Below, piece after piece: positions 1-8,509 of a stretch of 43,821 nt of DNA. Source of the DNA: Psychromonas ossibalaenae ATCC BAA-1528 (GTDB taxonomy: Bacteria; Pseudomonadota; Gammaproteobacteria; Enterobacterales; Psychromonadaceae); contig NZ_KB907007.1 of NCBI RefSeq assembly GCF_000381745.1, positions 1 to 43,821 on the forward strand. The letters run 5' to 3'. Under the pieces are notes generated by a model. That model did not search any database, had not been told where the DNA came from, and saw only the letters and a program-made list of their open reading frames with translations. The position numbers and the translations under genes were made by a program. The stretch's first letter is position 1. Every line of letters begins with the position of its first letter.

Positions 1-18
1 TTCGTGCAAATAGAAAGA

Positions 19-95
19 TGGTGCGGGTGAAGGGATTCGAACCCCTGACCGCCTGGTTCGTAGCCAGGTACTCTATCCAGCTGAGCTACACCCGC
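19..95 (-). tRNA. tRNA-Arg (anticodon ACG)
   Basis: The reverse strand folds as a complete cloverleaf with an encoded CCA end (tgg at 19-21 on the plus strand). The anticodon stem encloses the loop CTACGAA, giving anticodon ACG, which reads CGU/CGC/CGA after deamination to inosine. The T-loop signature GGTTCGAATCC is present. It lies just downstream of tRNA-Ser on the same strand and is probably co-transcribed with it, as in the serV-argV cluster after csrA in E. coli. More tRNA-Arg copies may lie beyond the left edge of the window. Confidence 0.97.
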
Positions 96-113
96 TTTAA
101 GAATCTACAAGAA

Positions 114-206
114 TGGCGGTGGAGGAGGGATTCGAACCCTCGAACAGGCTATAAACCCGTTACTCCCTTAGCAGGGGAGCGCCTTCGGCCACTCGGCCAC
201 CCCACC
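114..206 (-). tRNA. tRNA-Ser (anticodon GCT)
   Basis: This is a 93-nt class II tRNA on the reverse strand, including the encoded CCA. The acceptor 5' strand GGTGGGG pairs with CTCCACC. The anticodon loop CTGCTAA gives GCT (codons AGC/AGU). The long variable arm typical of tRNA-Ser is present. It is the first gene of the small tRNA operon; the position downstream of csrA matches serV in E. coli. Confidence 0.97.
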
Positions 207-224
207 GTCGTCTTGTTGAGGCGT

Positions 225-252
225 ATATTACTGTCTTATGAAAACAAGTCAA
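225..252 (-). promoter_or_regulatory. Sigma-70-type promoter of the tRNA-Ser/tRNA-Arg operon
   Basis: On the reverse strand TTGACT (-35, 247-252) and TAATAT (-10, 225-230) are separated by 16 bp and point at tRNA-Ser, whose 5' end is at 206. The bases after the -10 (ACGCC) form a GC-rich discriminator, as expected for stringently controlled stable-RNA promoters. Position and spacing are seen directly; activity is inferred. Confidence 0.7.
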
Positions 253-534
253 ACTTTTTTTGGTGATTAAATTCCATTTGCTTACTAAACAAACAAAACG
301 TCTAAGATCAACAGTTGATAGCACAGAATACCACCGTTAAGTGGCTGTTATTCATCCTGCTGGAGCAGTGTTAGTTTTGAATTAAAGAGCTACAGCGGCT
401 TAAAAAACTTAGCAAGTCAGAAAAAATACAATAATCATATTAATAAGTGTCCACCTGATACAAATAAACAACAGTGCATACTCAATCGGTCACAAAGCAG
501 CCTCCTTTATTACAGCTGGCAAATATCTGTTTAT

Positions 535-660
535 CGAGTTTATGCCGGGCAGACGGGTAAACAACAAAAAAGTTATCGGTTTGCTCTGCCCCACAGGCAC
601 ACTATAAAGAAAGTTATCGGATTTATTATGTTCAGGTGGGCGTACAATAAAGAAAGTTCT
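535..660. repeat. Three imperfect direct repeats spaced about 42 bp
   Basis: The core agaaagtt/agttatcgg recurs three times (around 571, 612 and 655), with offsets of 41 and 43 bp and partly conserved sequence between copies. On the reverse strand an 82-codon open frame (490-738) crosses the array. Its peptide looks periodic (TFF, NFL, TFL every 14 residues), but the DNA copies are not in one constant frame, so I do not call a gene. The rest of 253-738 holds no convincing gene, RNA or terminator. Confidence 0.4.
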
Positions 661-738
661 CAGGGGACTGCTATTAAGGCAGTCGAAGGTAATTCTACAC
701 GTAGGATACAATAGTGCGAATATATGAGTTTCAGGCAC

Positions 739-763
739 AAAAAAAGAGCCCAGAGGCTCTTTT
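739..763 (-). terminator. Rho-independent terminator of csrA
   Basis: On the reverse strand the stem AGAGCC/GGCTCT with a 4-nt loop is flanked by an A tract and followed by a T run. It lies 20 bp after the csrA stop, so it closes the alaS-lysC-csrA direction before the separately promoted tRNA genes. Confidence 0.85.
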
Positions 764-783
764 ATAACAGTTAACGGCTTCGC

Positions 784-963
784 TTATGCTTCGCCGTTTT
801 TTTCTGCCTGTATGCGCATATAAATTTCTTCACGGTGAACAGATACTTCTTTCGGCGCATTCACACCAACGCGTACCTGGTTCCCTTTTACACCCAAAAC
901 TGTGACTGTTACATTGTCGCCAATCATCAGAGTCTCACCAACTCGACGTGTTAAAATTAGCAT
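784..963 (-). CDS. csrA: Carbon storage regulator CsrA (RsmA)
   Basis: This 59-residue protein begins [12 protein letters not shown] and contains [11 protein letters not shown] and HREEIY, which are diagnostic of CsrA. CsrA is a homodimeric RNA-binding protein that recognises GGA motifs in mRNA leaders and controls translation and stability of transcripts for carbon storage, motility and biofilm. The N-terminal strand (LILTRR) and Arg at about 44 (VHREEI) form the RNA-binding surface in the family. The ATG has a good upstream AGGAG spaced 7 nt. The length is normal (E. coli 61 residues). It follows lysC by 91 bp and ends in its own terminator. The gene is too short for many ORF callers but is unambiguous. 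Confidence 0.98.
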   Translation of the reverse strand: MLILTRRVGETLMIGDNVTVTVLGVKGNQVRVGVNAPKEVSVHREEIYMRIQAEKNGEA

Positions 964-1054
964 GTACTGCTCCTATTCCAATTAGATTATCCATTTTTTT
1001 ATTATGAACTAATACAAAGTAAAATTCAGATCTTTTTACCCGGTAATATCTCAA

Positions 1055-2287
1055 TTATTTTTCTTCTGTCGGCTCTGTCGCCAATTCAAATGCTTTATGA
1101 AGAGCACGTACGGCTAGTTCAAGATATTTACTGTCAACCAAAACTGAAATTTTAATTTCTGATGTGGCAATCTGATGAATATTAATACCTTCTTGACCTA
1201 ATGTATCAAACATTTTCTTTGCGACACCAGGGTGATTCCACATACCGACACCAACAATGGACACTTTCGCAATCTCATTGTTACCTTGAACGGCCTCAGC
1301 CTGCAGTGAGACACAGACAGCTTCAAGAAGTTCCCTAGCTTCTTGATAATCATCACGATGCACCGTGAAGGTAAAATCAGTTTTACCGTTACCAACCGTA
1401 TTTTGTACAATCATATCAATATCGATATTGGCTTCACCAATCGGCGAAAGGATCTGCGCGGCAACAGTCGGCTGATCAGGAACACCGGACAGGGTTAAGC
1501 GAGCTTCATCACGATTAAAAGCAATACCAGAGATTACTGGAGATTCCATTTTATTTTCCTCATAACTAATTAATGTACCACCGCCGTCTTTAAAGCTTGA
1601 TAATACACGCAGCGGGACATTGTATTTCCCGGCAAACTCCACAGAGCGAATCTGTAAAACCTTCGTACCCAGACTTGCCATTTCCAGCATCTCTTCAAAA
1701 GTAATGCTGTCGAGACGGCGGGCATTAGGTTCAACACGCGGATCGGTTGTATAAACACCGTCAACATCGGTATAGATCTGACATTCATCGGCTTTTAAGG
1801 CTGCCGCAATAGCTACAGCCGAGGTATCGGAACCGCCGCGGCCTAAGGTCGTGATATTATTATTTTCACAACGCCCCTGAAAACCTGCGATAACAACAAC
1901 ACGCCCGGCTTTTAAGCTGCGCACAATATTGTCGGTTTCAACATCTAAAATTCGCGCCTTGCTGTGGCTTGCATCGGTCTTAAGACGAATCTGATCACCC
2001 GTCATAGATACCGCATCAATATCTAACTGGTGTAAAGCCATAGCCAGTAGAGCAATGGTTGTCTGCTCTCCGGTTGTCAGTAACACATCCATTTCACGCG
2101 GACTCGGATTCGCGTTCAGTTCTTTAGCAAGTGCAATCATACGGTTGGTTTCACCGGACATTGCAGATAAAACAACTACAACATCATTGCCTGCATCTTT
2201 TGTCGCCTTTACTTTCTCAGCAACAACTTTTATTCGTTCGATATTACCTACTGAGGTACCACCATATTTTTGAACTATTAATGCCAT
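1055..2287 (-). CDS. lysC: Aspartate kinase (monofunctional, ACT-domain regulated)
   Basis: Aspartokinase phosphorylates aspartate in the first step of lysine, threonine, methionine and diaminopimelate synthesis. The 410-residue protein has the kinase signature KYGGTSVG at residues 7-14, GRGGSDTSA near 149-157 and TDVDGVYTTDPR from 173. A C-terminal half (about 265-400) is consistent with tandem ACT domains that bind feedback inhibitors. The length fits the compact class seen in Pseudomonas, Vibrio and Shewanella rather than the longer E. coli LysC or the bifunctional ThrA/MetL. It lies between alaS and csrA in the same direction, an order typical of marine gammaproteobacteria. Which end-product inhibits it cannot be read from the sequence. 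Confidence 0.95.
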   Translation of the reverse strand: MALIVQKYGGTSVGNIERIKVVAEKVKATKDAGNDVVVVLSAMSGETNRMIALAKELNANPSPREMDVLLTTGEQTTIALLAMALHQLDIDAVSMTGDQIRLKTDASHSKARILDVETDNIVRSLKAGRVVVIAGFQGRCENNNITTLGRGGSDTSAVAIAAALKADECQIYTDVDGVYTTDPRVEPNARRLDSITFEEMLEMASLGTKVLQIRSVEFAGKYNVPLRVLSSFKDGGGTLISYEENKMESPVISGIAFNRDEARLTLSGVPDQPTVAAQILSPIGEANIDIDMIVQNTVGNGKTDFTFTVHRDDYQEARELLEAVCVSLQAEAVQGNNEIAKVSIVGVGMWNHPGVAKKMFDTLGQEGINIHQIATSEIKISVLVDSKYLELAVRALHKAFELATEPTEEK

Positions 2288-2305
2288 TGTTATATCCCAC
2301 CTTTA

Positions 2306-2329
2306 GGCCTGCCTTTATTCAGACAGGCC
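2306..2329 (-). other. Intercistronic hairpin between alaS and lysC
   Basis: An inverted repeat GGCCTG/CAGGCC with a 12-nt loop lies in the 49-bp gap between the alaS stop and lysC start. No T run follows, so it is not a standard terminator. It ends about 18 bp before the lysC start, close to the ribosome binding site AAAGGTGGG. It may tune processing or relative expression of the two cistrons; this is inference. Confidence 0.45.
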
Positions 2330-2336
2330 AGTCTTT

Positions 2337-4940
2337 TTATAAACGTTCACTTAACCAAGGTTCAACTAACGCCAGCGCTTCGGCTAAAGCTGCTGGATTA
2401 TTACCACCCGCCATAGCCATATCAGGACGACCGCCGCCTTTGCCGCCAACCGGGCCGGCAACTAAATTAACTAACTCACCCGCTTTGACTTTTTTAGTTA
2501 AGTCTTTGGTCACACCGGCAATAAGATTAACTTTATCATCACCGACCGCAGTCGCTAAAACCACAATACCGGACTGCAGTTTATTTTTCATTTCATCAAC
2601 ACTGTCACGCAGTGACTTAGGATCAATGCCTTCGATGTTAGCAATAACAACTTTTACGCCGTTAATTTCAATCGCATTACCAGTCAGGTTAGAGCCGGCA
2701 TCACTGGCCATTTTAGCTTTCAGCTGTGCAATCTCTTTTTCCAGTAGTTTATTACGATCTAAGATCTGCTCAACTTTTTCTCCTAGAGAAAAGTGATCAC
2801 CTTTCACTAAGCCGCAGACTTTTTCTACTTCCTGTAAAACGTTATCGATCGCCTGACCGGCAGCAATACCGACAGAAGCTTCGATACGGCGGACACCGGC
2901 GGCAATACCTGATTCAGAGCGGATTAAAAACATGCCCATATCGCCAGTACGGCCAGTATGAGTACCACCGCAAAGTTCGATAGAGACATCTCCCATCTGT
3001 ACCACACGCACCATGTCATCGTATTTCTCACCGAATAATGCCATCGCACCAGATGCTTTCGCTTCCTCGATATCCATCAGCTTAGTAACAACTTCAAAGT
3101 TATTACGTATCGCTTCATTCACCAGGAACATAACCTGACGCAAACTAGCCAGTGACAGCGCTTCAAAATGTGAGAAATCAAAACGTAGTTTATCAGCGTC
3201 AACTAATGAGCCCTTCTGGGTAACATGTTCGCCCAGAGTATGACGTAGAGCAGAATGCAGTAAATGCGTTGCTGAGTGATGCAGCGCAACCGATTTACGA
3301 CGAACAGGATCAACAGAGGCCTGAACATTATCATTAAGCTTTAATGTGCCCGTGCTTAAGTAACCGATATGTAAGACAGCATCAGAGGATTTTTTGGTGT
3401 CCGTTACAACAAAAACGCCGCCGGGGAAAACTAACTCACCGGCATCACCAGACTGACCACCTGATTCAGCATAGAAAGAGGTCTTTTCTAAGATAACCTG
3501 AGCATTGTCACCTTCATTTAGGCTTTCAACAAAGACACCGTCATGAATTAACCCGGTAACGCCCGCAGTAATTTCTAACGAGTCGTAACCGACAAACTCA
3601 GTTGTCTGTTCAATTTTCAAAACATCGTTGTAATCAGTACCGAAATTATTTGCCTGCTGCGCACGAGCGCGCTGCTCTGCCATCGCACTGTCAAAACCAG
3701 GCTGATCGATAGTCAGCTCACGCTCACGAGCGATATCAGCCGTTAAATCAGCAGGGAAACCGTAGGTATCATACAGTTTGAAAACAACATCACCGGGGAT
3801 AACAGAACCTTCAAGGTTATCTAATTCGATATCCAGAATCTGTAAACCACGATCTAGGGTTTTAGCAAACTGCTCTTCTTCTAAACGTAATATTTTTTCA
3901 ACAAAAACACGCTGCTGCAGCAGCTCAGGGTAAGCGTCCCCCATCTGTTTAATTAATTCTTCATATATTTTGAAGAAGAAAACTTCATTTGCACCAAGCT
4001 TATGTCCGTGACGTACAGCACGGCGAATAATACGACGCAGTACATAACCACGACCTTCATTAGAAGGCATAACACCGTCACAAATCAGGAAACCGCAAGA
4101 GCGGATATGATCGGCAACGACACGCAATGATTTATCCTGCAGATCTTTCGCACCAGTTACCTCGGCAACCTTGGCGATTAATGCCTGAAAAATATCGATA
4201 TCATAGTTTGAGTGACCATCCTGCATAATGGCAGAGATACGCTCAAGACCCATGCCCGTATCAACAGAAGGCTTTGGTAAATCTTCCATAGTGCCGTCGG
4301 CATGACGGTTGTACTGCATAAATACCAGGTTCCAGATCTCAATATAACGATCACCGTCTTCTTCAGGTGTTCCAGGAGGGCCACCCCAGATATGTTCGCC
4401 GTGATCATAAAAAATCTCTGTACATGGACCACACGGACCGGTATCACCCATTGACCAGAAATTATCTTTGGCGCCGATACGTGATAAACGCGCAGGATCT
4501 ACTCCCACTTCATCTAGCCAGATTTTTTCAGCTTCAGGATCCTGATCAAATACGGTTACCCATAACTTTTCTTTCGGCAGCTTTAATTCAACAGTCAGAT
4601 ATTCCCACGCAAAGTTAATTGCATCACGTTTGAAATAATCACCAAAGCTGAAATTCCCCAACATTTCAAAAAATGTATGGTGACGAGCGGTATAACCTAC
4701 GTTATCAAGGTCATTGTGTTTACCACCAGCACGTACACAGCGCTGACTTGAAGTTGCGCGCGTATAAGCTCTGTTTTCAGTACCAAGAAAAGTATCTTTA
4801 AACTGATTCATTCCCGCATTAGTAAATAGCAGGGTTGGATCGTTATCCGGCACAAGTGAGCTGCTGCTTACCGTTTGATGCCCTTTCTTAGCAAAGAAAT
4901 CGAGAAATCCCTGACGGATTTCAGAAGTCGATTTGATCAT
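2337..4940 (-). CDS. alaS: Alanyl-tRNA synthetase
   Basis: AlaRS charges tRNA-Ala in the cytoplasm and edits mischarged Ser and Gly. The 867-residue length is normal. The class II aminoacylation domain is at the N-terminus, with [14 protein letters not shown] around 87-100. The editing-site zinc-type motifs HSATH (His555, His559) and CGGTH (Cys657, His661) are intact. The C-terminal C-Ala domain carries a glycine-rich [15 protein letters not shown] segment. It is transcribed towards lysC and csrA with only 49 bp to lysC, so co-transcription is likely. Nothing is missing or truncated. Confidence 0.98.
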   Translation of the reverse strand: MIKSTSEIRQGFLDFFAKKGHQTVSSSSLVPDNDPTLLFTNAGMNQFKDTFLGTENRAYTRATSSQRCVRAGGKHNDLDNVGYTARHHTFFEMLGNFSFGDYFKRDAINFAWEYLTVELKLPKEKLWVTVFDQDPEAEKIWLDEVGVDPARLSRIGAKDNFWSMGDTGPCGPCTEIFYDHGEHIWGGPPGTPEEDGDRYIEIWNLVFMQYNRHADGTMEDLPKPSVDTGMGLERISAIMQDGHSNYDIDIFQALIAKVAEVTGAKDLQDKSLRVVADHIRSCGFLICDGVMPSNEGRGYVLRRIIRRAVRHGHKLGANEVFFFKIYEELIKQMGDAYPELLQQRVFVEKILRLEEEQFAKTLDRGLQILDIELDNLEGSVIPGDVVFKLYDTYGFPADLTADIARERELTIDQPGFDSAMAEQRARAQQANNFGTDYNDVLKIEQTTEFVGYDSLEITAGVTGLIHDGVFVESLNEGDNAQVILEKTSFYAESGGQSGDAGELVFPGGVFVVTDTKKSSDAVLHIGYLSTGTLKLNDNVQASVDPVRRKSVALHHSATHLLHSALRHTLGEHVTQKGSLVDADKLRFDFSHFEALSLASLRQVMFLVNEAIRNNFEVVTKLMDIEEAKASGAMALFGEKYDDMVRVVQMGDVSIELCGGTHTGRTGDMGMFLIRSESGIAAGVRRIEASVGIAAGQAIDNVLQEVEKVCGLVKGDHFSLGEKVEQILDRNKLLEKEIAQLKAKMASDAGSNLTGNAIEINGVKVVIANIEGIDPKSLRDSVDEMKNKLQSGIVVLATAVGDDKVNLIAGVTKDLTKKVKAGELVNLVAGPVGGKGGGRPDMAMAGGNNPAALAEALALVEPWLSERL

Positions 4941-5134
4941 GAGTTATTCCATGTAAAGTATCTGTTTTGTCGTTTTATAGATAAATATAAAACTACAAAC
5001 GGGTGAAAAATAAATGCCGACTAATATAGCATGGAGCGTGGTGCGGGGAAAGTAGGCAAATAGGCGCTTTATCACTGAATAAATGTGTTATTTATGATCA
5101 GTTGACAGCTGTTTAAAAAACGGAGAAACTAACT

Positions 5135-5158
5135 ACGTAACCAGTTACGTAAACAGTT
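5135..5158. promoter_or_regulatory. Tandem 12-bp repeat, candidate operator of the MarR-GNAT/azlCD operon
   Basis: Two adjacent 12-bp copies, acgtaaccagtt and acgtaaacagtt, differ at one base and are preceded by a partial copy (aact). The second copy includes the 8-bp palindrome TTACGTAA across the junction. The array ends 12 bp before the start of the MarR-type gene, where autoregulation is expected. The repeat is seen directly; operator function is inferred. Confidence 0.45.
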
Positions 5159-5170
5159 AAGGGAATAACC

Positions 5171-6133
5171 ATGGATTATATGCACCAGCTTGGCAATTTG
5201 AGTCTAGGCAGCCGTCTTAAACGCTTAAGCGATACACTCATGTCCGAAGTTGCCCATATTTATAATGAAACGGGGATTTCACTTAACCCCAGCTACTTTC
5301 CGCTGCTTACACTTATCCACCACCAAGGCCCGCAGGGAATTACCCAGGCCTCTGAAATGTTAGGCGTCAGCCACCCGGCAGTCAGCAAACTGGCCGATAA
5401 AATGATCCGTGAGGGTTATTTAATTAAAAGCCCCCATCCTAAAGACAAACGCGCCAGCCAGTTAAGTTTGTCTGATAAAGCAGAGCAGATCATTGAACAG
5501 GCAAAACCGGTGTGGGCTGCACTGCAGCAGCAGATTCATTTTATTGAGGCCCGCCAAAAAATGCCGCTTCTCGACGCGATAAATGAGTTTGAAAAGTTAT
5601 TTCAGCAGCAGAATTTTAAGAACAGCGTCCTACAGACACTTAACTGCAAAGCACAAAATATTGAAATTATAAACTGGGCTCCACAATACAAAGATGATTT
5701 TAAAAGGCTGAATATGAACTGGTTAAATACTTACTTTAACGGCGAGTTAACCGAAACTGACCAGCAGTCATTAAACACACCGGAAGACTTCTATCTTGCT
5801 CGCGGCGGTTATCTGTTTTTTGCCAGGCAGGCCGACAAAATAGTTGCGGCCCTGGCGTTACGCTTGTGTGAGAACAACAGCTTTGAAATATCCAAAATGG
5901 CGGTAGATCCGCAGGCGCAGGGGCTGGGTATCGGCCGTCACCTGCTTTTAACCGCTCTTAATAAAGTTCGCGGGCTTCACGCCGATAAGGTCTGGCTTGA
6001 AACCAACAGCAGGCTGACACGCGCTATTAACCTTTATTCTAATTTCGGTTTCACAACACTAGAACACCCCGAAGGTAAAAGCTCATATCCACGAGCCGAT
6101 ATGTACATGGAATTACAACTCACAAAGGCATAA
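5171..6133 (+). CDS. MarR-type regulator fused to a GNAT acetyltransferase
   Basis: This 320-residue protein has two parts. Residues about 10-145 are a MarR-family winged helix (ITQASEMLGVSHPAVSKLADKMIREGYL, with the wing around HPKDKRASQLSLS). Residues about 160-318 are a GNAT N-acetyltransferase with the acetyl-CoA loop QAQGLGIGRHLL near 248-260 and a final NLYSNFGF segment. The fusion is a recognised architecture in Proteobacteria but its acetyl acceptor is generally unknown. The stop is 2 bp before azlC, so it heads a three-gene operon with an amino-acid exporter, suggesting it senses or modifies a small amine or amino acid and controls its export. The tandem repeat upstream is the likely autoregulatory site. 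Functional details are inference. Confidence 0.85.
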   Translation: MDYMHQLGNLSLGSRLKRLSDTLMSEVAHIYNETGISLNPSYFPLLTLIHHQGPQGITQASEMLGVSHPAVSKLADKMIREGYLIKSPHPKDKRASQLSLSDKAEQIIEQAKPVWAALQQQIHFIEARQKMPLLDAINEFEKLFQQQNFKNSVLQTLNCKAQNIEIINWAPQYKDDFKRLNMNWLNTYFNGELTETDQQSLNTPEDFYLARGGYLFFARQADKIVAALALRLCENNSFEISKMAVDPQAQGLGIGRHLLLTALNKVRGLHADKVWLETNSRLTRAINLYSNFGFTTLEHPEGKSSYPRADMYMELQLTKA

Positions 6134-6135
6134 AT

Positions 6136-6852
6136 ATGATCTTTACTTCAATTCAAAAAAGGGAATTCTTCGGCGGTGCAAAAGCTTCACTACCATTAAT
6201 TGTCGGCGCAGTTCCGTTTGCTTTATTATTCGGCACGCTGGCGCCGAACAGCGGTTTATCTGCACTAGCAACAGTTGCTATGTCAGTCATTGTGTTTGCA
6301 GGCTCAGCCCAGTTTATTGTTCTGGCTTTAATTGCCGTGCAGGCTCCCTTAGAAATTATTATTCTCACCACCTTTGTAGTGAATTTACGCCACCTGCTCT
6401 ATGCGACGGCACTGGTTGAGTACGTAAAACATCTGCCTTTATCTTTACGAGCACTGCTCGCTTTTGGTCTCACCGATGAAACCTTTGCGAATATGAGCCA
6501 GCGTTACCAGCAGAAAGACCATACCTATGCACATTATTTCTATTTAGGCTCCATGCTCACTTTTTATGTTACCTGGGTGAGCTTCACTATCGCTGGGCTT
6601 CTGCTGGGTAACCTGATTCCGGATATGAGCAGCTGGGGGTTAGAGTTTGCCATGTCGGTAACTTTTATCGGCATGGTTGTACCTTATATGAACAGCAAAG
6701 CCATGATAGCGGCCATTATCAGTGCAGGTTTAAGCTCACTTGTTTTTGCCGATCTGCCTAATAAGCTGGGGTTAATTATCAGCGCCGTTATCGGCGTAGC
6801 GGTTGGGCTGAGTGTCATCCAGCTGTCTAAAAAGGAGCTTTCTTATGAATGA
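6136..6852 (+). CDS. azlC: AzlC family branched-chain amino acid exporter, large subunit
   Basis: This is a 238-residue integral membrane protein with five to seven hydrophobic helices. It has the family features SLPLIVGAVPFALLFG near the N-terminus, AGSAQFI near 55-61 and NLRHLLYA near 83-90. AzlC works with the small subunit AzlD to export branched-chain and related amino acids or their analogues. Its reading frame overlaps azlD by 8 bp, and it follows the MarR-GNAT gene by 2 bp, so the three genes are almost certainly one transcript. The transported substrate is not determinable here. Confidence 0.92.
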   Translation: MIFTSIQKREFFGGAKASLPLIVGAVPFALLFGTLAPNSGLSALATVAMSVIVFAGSAQFIVLALIAVQAPLEIIILTTFVVNLRHLLYATALVEYVKHLPLSLRALLAFGLTDETFANMSQRYQQKDHTYAHYFYLGSMLTFYVTWVSFTIAGLLLGNLIPDMSSWGLEFAMSVTFIGMVVPYMNSKAMIAAIISAGLSSLVFADLPNKLGLIISAVIGVAVGLSVIQLSKKELSYE

Positions 6853-7159
6853 GTTTTATCTTATCTTCGGTATGTTTGTGGTGACTTTTGCAATCCGTTT
6901 TGTCATGTTTGCATTTGCCGGCAAGATGCAGTTTCCCAGCTGGTTGGAAAAAGCATTAAAGTTTGTGCCTCCTGCCGTACTAACGGCAATTATCGTTCCT
7001 TCAGTTGTAATGCCTGCAGGTGTCTTAGATATCAGTTTTACAAATGTTTATTTAACCGCAGCGCTGTTTTCTTTGGCCGTTGCACTGCTGACTAAAAACC
7101 TGTTGAAAACCATCGGCTTAGGAATGCTGTTTTTTCTATTTTTAAAATGGATGCTGTGA
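6845..7159 (+). CDS. azlD: AzlD family exporter small subunit
   Basis: This is a 104-residue hydrophobic protein with three or four membrane segments, matching the AzlD partner of AzlC. The ATG at 6845 is chosen over an in-frame upstream ATG at 6812. It has a strong AAAAAGGAGC just upstream and the protein then starts MNEFYLIFGMF, as usual for the family; the longer form would only add residues encoded inside azlC. Translational coupling is likely because the start overlaps the azlC stop. The operon ends at the hairpin at 7208-7235. Confidence 0.9.
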   Translation: MNEFYLIFGMFVVTFAIRFVMFAFAGKMQFPSWLEKALKFVPPAVLTAIIVPSVVMPAGVLDISFTNVYLTAALFSLAVALLTKNLLKTIGLGMLFFLFLKWML

Positions 7160-7207
7160 AGCTCTAGTACAGATTTACTGGCTGTGGATAACCGCTTTAT
7201 AGAAATG

Positions 7208-7235
7208 AAAAAGGCGTGAAGTTTCACGCCTTTTA
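7208..7235. terminator. Bidirectional terminator between azlD and recA
   Basis: A 12-bp perfect inverted repeat (aaaaggcgtgaa / ttcacgcctttt) with a very short loop lies between the convergent azlD and recA stops. It has A/T flanks on both sides, so it can terminate both transcripts. Confidence 0.85.
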
Positions 7236-7259
7236 TCTTACTTAATATGCAGTAAAAGC

Positions 7260-8312
7260 TTAAGCTTCTTCAGTTGCTGTTTTTACTTTTGATTTTTCTT
7301 CTTCAGCTTCAGTTTTAGGCATTAAAGATTCACGAATTTTAGCTTCTAACTCTTCAGCTAATGCCGGGTTTTCCTGCAGGTGCTTACTGGCATTACTCTT
7401 ACCCTGGCCAATCTTAGCGCCGTTGTATGAATACCACGAACCGGCTTTTTCAACAAAATCCTGTTTAACACCCAGATCGATTAACTCACCAAAGTGGTTA
7501 ATACCTTCACCATAGAGGATCTGGAATTCAGCTTGTTTAAATGGTGGTGAAACTTTGTTTTTAACTACTTTTACACGCGTTTCATTACCGACAATTTCAT
7601 CGCCGTTTTTAATCGCACCGATACGACGAATATCCAGACGAACAGAAGCATAGAACTTAAGTGCATTACCACCAGTTGTTGTTTCCGGGTTACCGAACAT
7701 CACACCAATCTTCATACGAATCTGGTTAATGAAGATACATAAACAGTTAGTTTGTTTAATATTACCGGTCAGTTTACGCAGTGCCTGAGACATTAAGCGT
7801 GCCTGAAGCCCCATATGAGAATCACCCATGTCACCTTCAATTTCGGCTTTTGGTGTTAACGCCGCAACGGAGTCAATAATAACCACATTAACTGCACCTG
7901 AGCGCACCAGCATGTCACAGATCTCTAACGCCTGCTCACCGGTATCCGGCTGAGAAATAAGCAGATTATCAGTATCTACCCCGAGCTTTTTAGCGTAGAT
8001 AGGATCAAGAGCATGCTCGGCATCAATAAACGCACAAGTTTTACCCATTTTTTGTGCTTCTGCAATAACTTGTAATGTTAACGTTGTTTTACCAGAACTT
8101 TCCGGCCCGTAAATTTCAACAACACGACCAAACGGCAGACCGCCTATGCCTAACGCAACATCCAGACTGAGTGAGCCGGTCGAAACAGATTCAATTTCCA
8201 TCATTGCAGCGGCGCCGTCACCTAGACGCATAATTGAGCCTTTACCAAACTGTTTTTCAATTTGACCAAGTGCCGCTGATAATGCTTTTTCTTTGTTTTT
8301 ATCCTGACTCAT
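7260..8312 (-). CDS. recA: Recombinase RecA
   Basis: RecA forms filaments on single-stranded DNA, drives homologous recombination and triggers LexA self-cleavage in the SOS response. The 350-residue protein is full length. It has Walker A GPESSGKT at residues 69-76, the Walker B region [19 protein letters not shown], and the L2/DNA-binding loop region around [27 protein letters not shown]. The C-terminus is acidic (EEEKSK...EEA) as usual. Its promoter carries a LexA box placed exactly between -35 and -10. No recX follows; instead the convergent azlCD operon ends against it. Confidence 0.99.
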   Translation of the reverse strand: MSQDKNKEKALSAALGQIEKQFGKGSIMRLGDGAAAMMEIESVSTGSLSLDVALGIGGLPFGRVVEIYGPESSGKTTLTLQVIAEAQKMGKTCAFIDAEHALDPIYAKKLGVDTDNLLISQPDTGEQALEICDMLVRSGAVNVVIIDSVAALTPKAEIEGDMGDSHMGLQARLMSQALRKLTGNIKQTNCLCIFINQIRMKIGVMFGNPETTTGGNALKFYASVRLDIRRIGAIKNGDEIVGNETRVKVVKNKVSPPFKQAEFQILYGEGINHFGELIDLGVKQDFVEKAGSWYSYNGAKIGQGKSNASKHLQENPALAEELEAKIRESLMPKTEAEEEKSKVKTATEEA

Positions 8313-8422
8313 GTTTTCTCCAGATTCACGTATAAACGTATTTGTTTAACTGTATACACAAATATAATTTGTGACTGATATGTTCTTAGCAGATGTTGTA
8401 TCAAGTGCTTTCGTTATTTTAA

Positions 8423-8438
8423 CTGTATATGCACTCAG
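8423..8438. promoter_or_regulatory. Second LexA (SOS) box upstream of recA
   Basis: The 16-bp sequence CTGTATATGCACTCAG fits the CTG-N10-CAG LexA consensus, with good agreement in the left arm and weaker agreement in the right. It lies just downstream of the predicted recA transcription start, in the 5' leader, so LexA bound here would block elongation or add cooperativity. Confidence 0.65.
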
Positions 8439-8450
8439 TACACAGCAATT

Positions 8451-8478
8451 AGTATACTGTTGATTTGAACAGTATCAA
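8451..8478 (-). promoter_or_regulatory. recA promoter
   Basis: On the reverse strand TTGATA (8473-8478) and TATACT (8451-8456) are spaced 16 bp and the spacer is exactly the LexA core. The arrangement is the same as at E. coli recA, where the LexA box also sits between -35 and -10. The transcript would have an untranslated leader of roughly 130 nt. Confidence 0.85.
8457..8472. promoter_or_regulatory. Primary LexA (SOS) box of recA
   Basis: The core CTGTTGATTTGAACAG, extended to TACTG...CAGTA, matches the gammaproteobacterial LexA consensus in both arms. It overlaps the recA promoter spacer, so LexA should occlude RNA polymerase until SOS induction. It also lies downstream of the pncC stop on the same strand and does not control pncC. 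Confidence 0.88.
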
Positions 8479-8509
8479 GTGCTTTTTGACTGCTTGTTTA
8501 AATTATTTT

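Larger units (their letters stand above)
8345..8485. repeat. Degenerate tandem duplication (about 73 bp) in the recA control region
   Basis: Two blocks of matching length have the same ends. Block 1 (8345-8411) starts with tttaactgtata and ends with gtatcaagtgcttt. Block 2 (8418-8485) starts and ends with the same two strings, and the offsets are 73 and 74 bp. The interiors are diverged. Block 2 keeps the recA promoter and two full LexA boxes, while block 1 keeps only a CTGTATA half-site and the TTGATA element. The shared ends are read directly; a duplication is the simplest explanation. Confidence 0.65.

Noticed and set aside
18-266. 82-codon open frame across the two tRNAs
   Set aside because: It is antisense to both tRNA genes and is explained entirely by their conserved sequence.
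490-738. 82-codon reverse-strand frame with a 14-residue periodic look
   Set aside because: The DNA repeats beneath it are spaced 41 and 43 bp and shift frame, there is no ribosome site, and its start lies right beside the csrA terminator; treated as repeats only.
2131-2796. 221-codon frame antisense to the alaS 3' end and lysC 5' end
   Set aside because: It overlaps two well-supported essential genes on the other strand and has no family features; a shadow frame.
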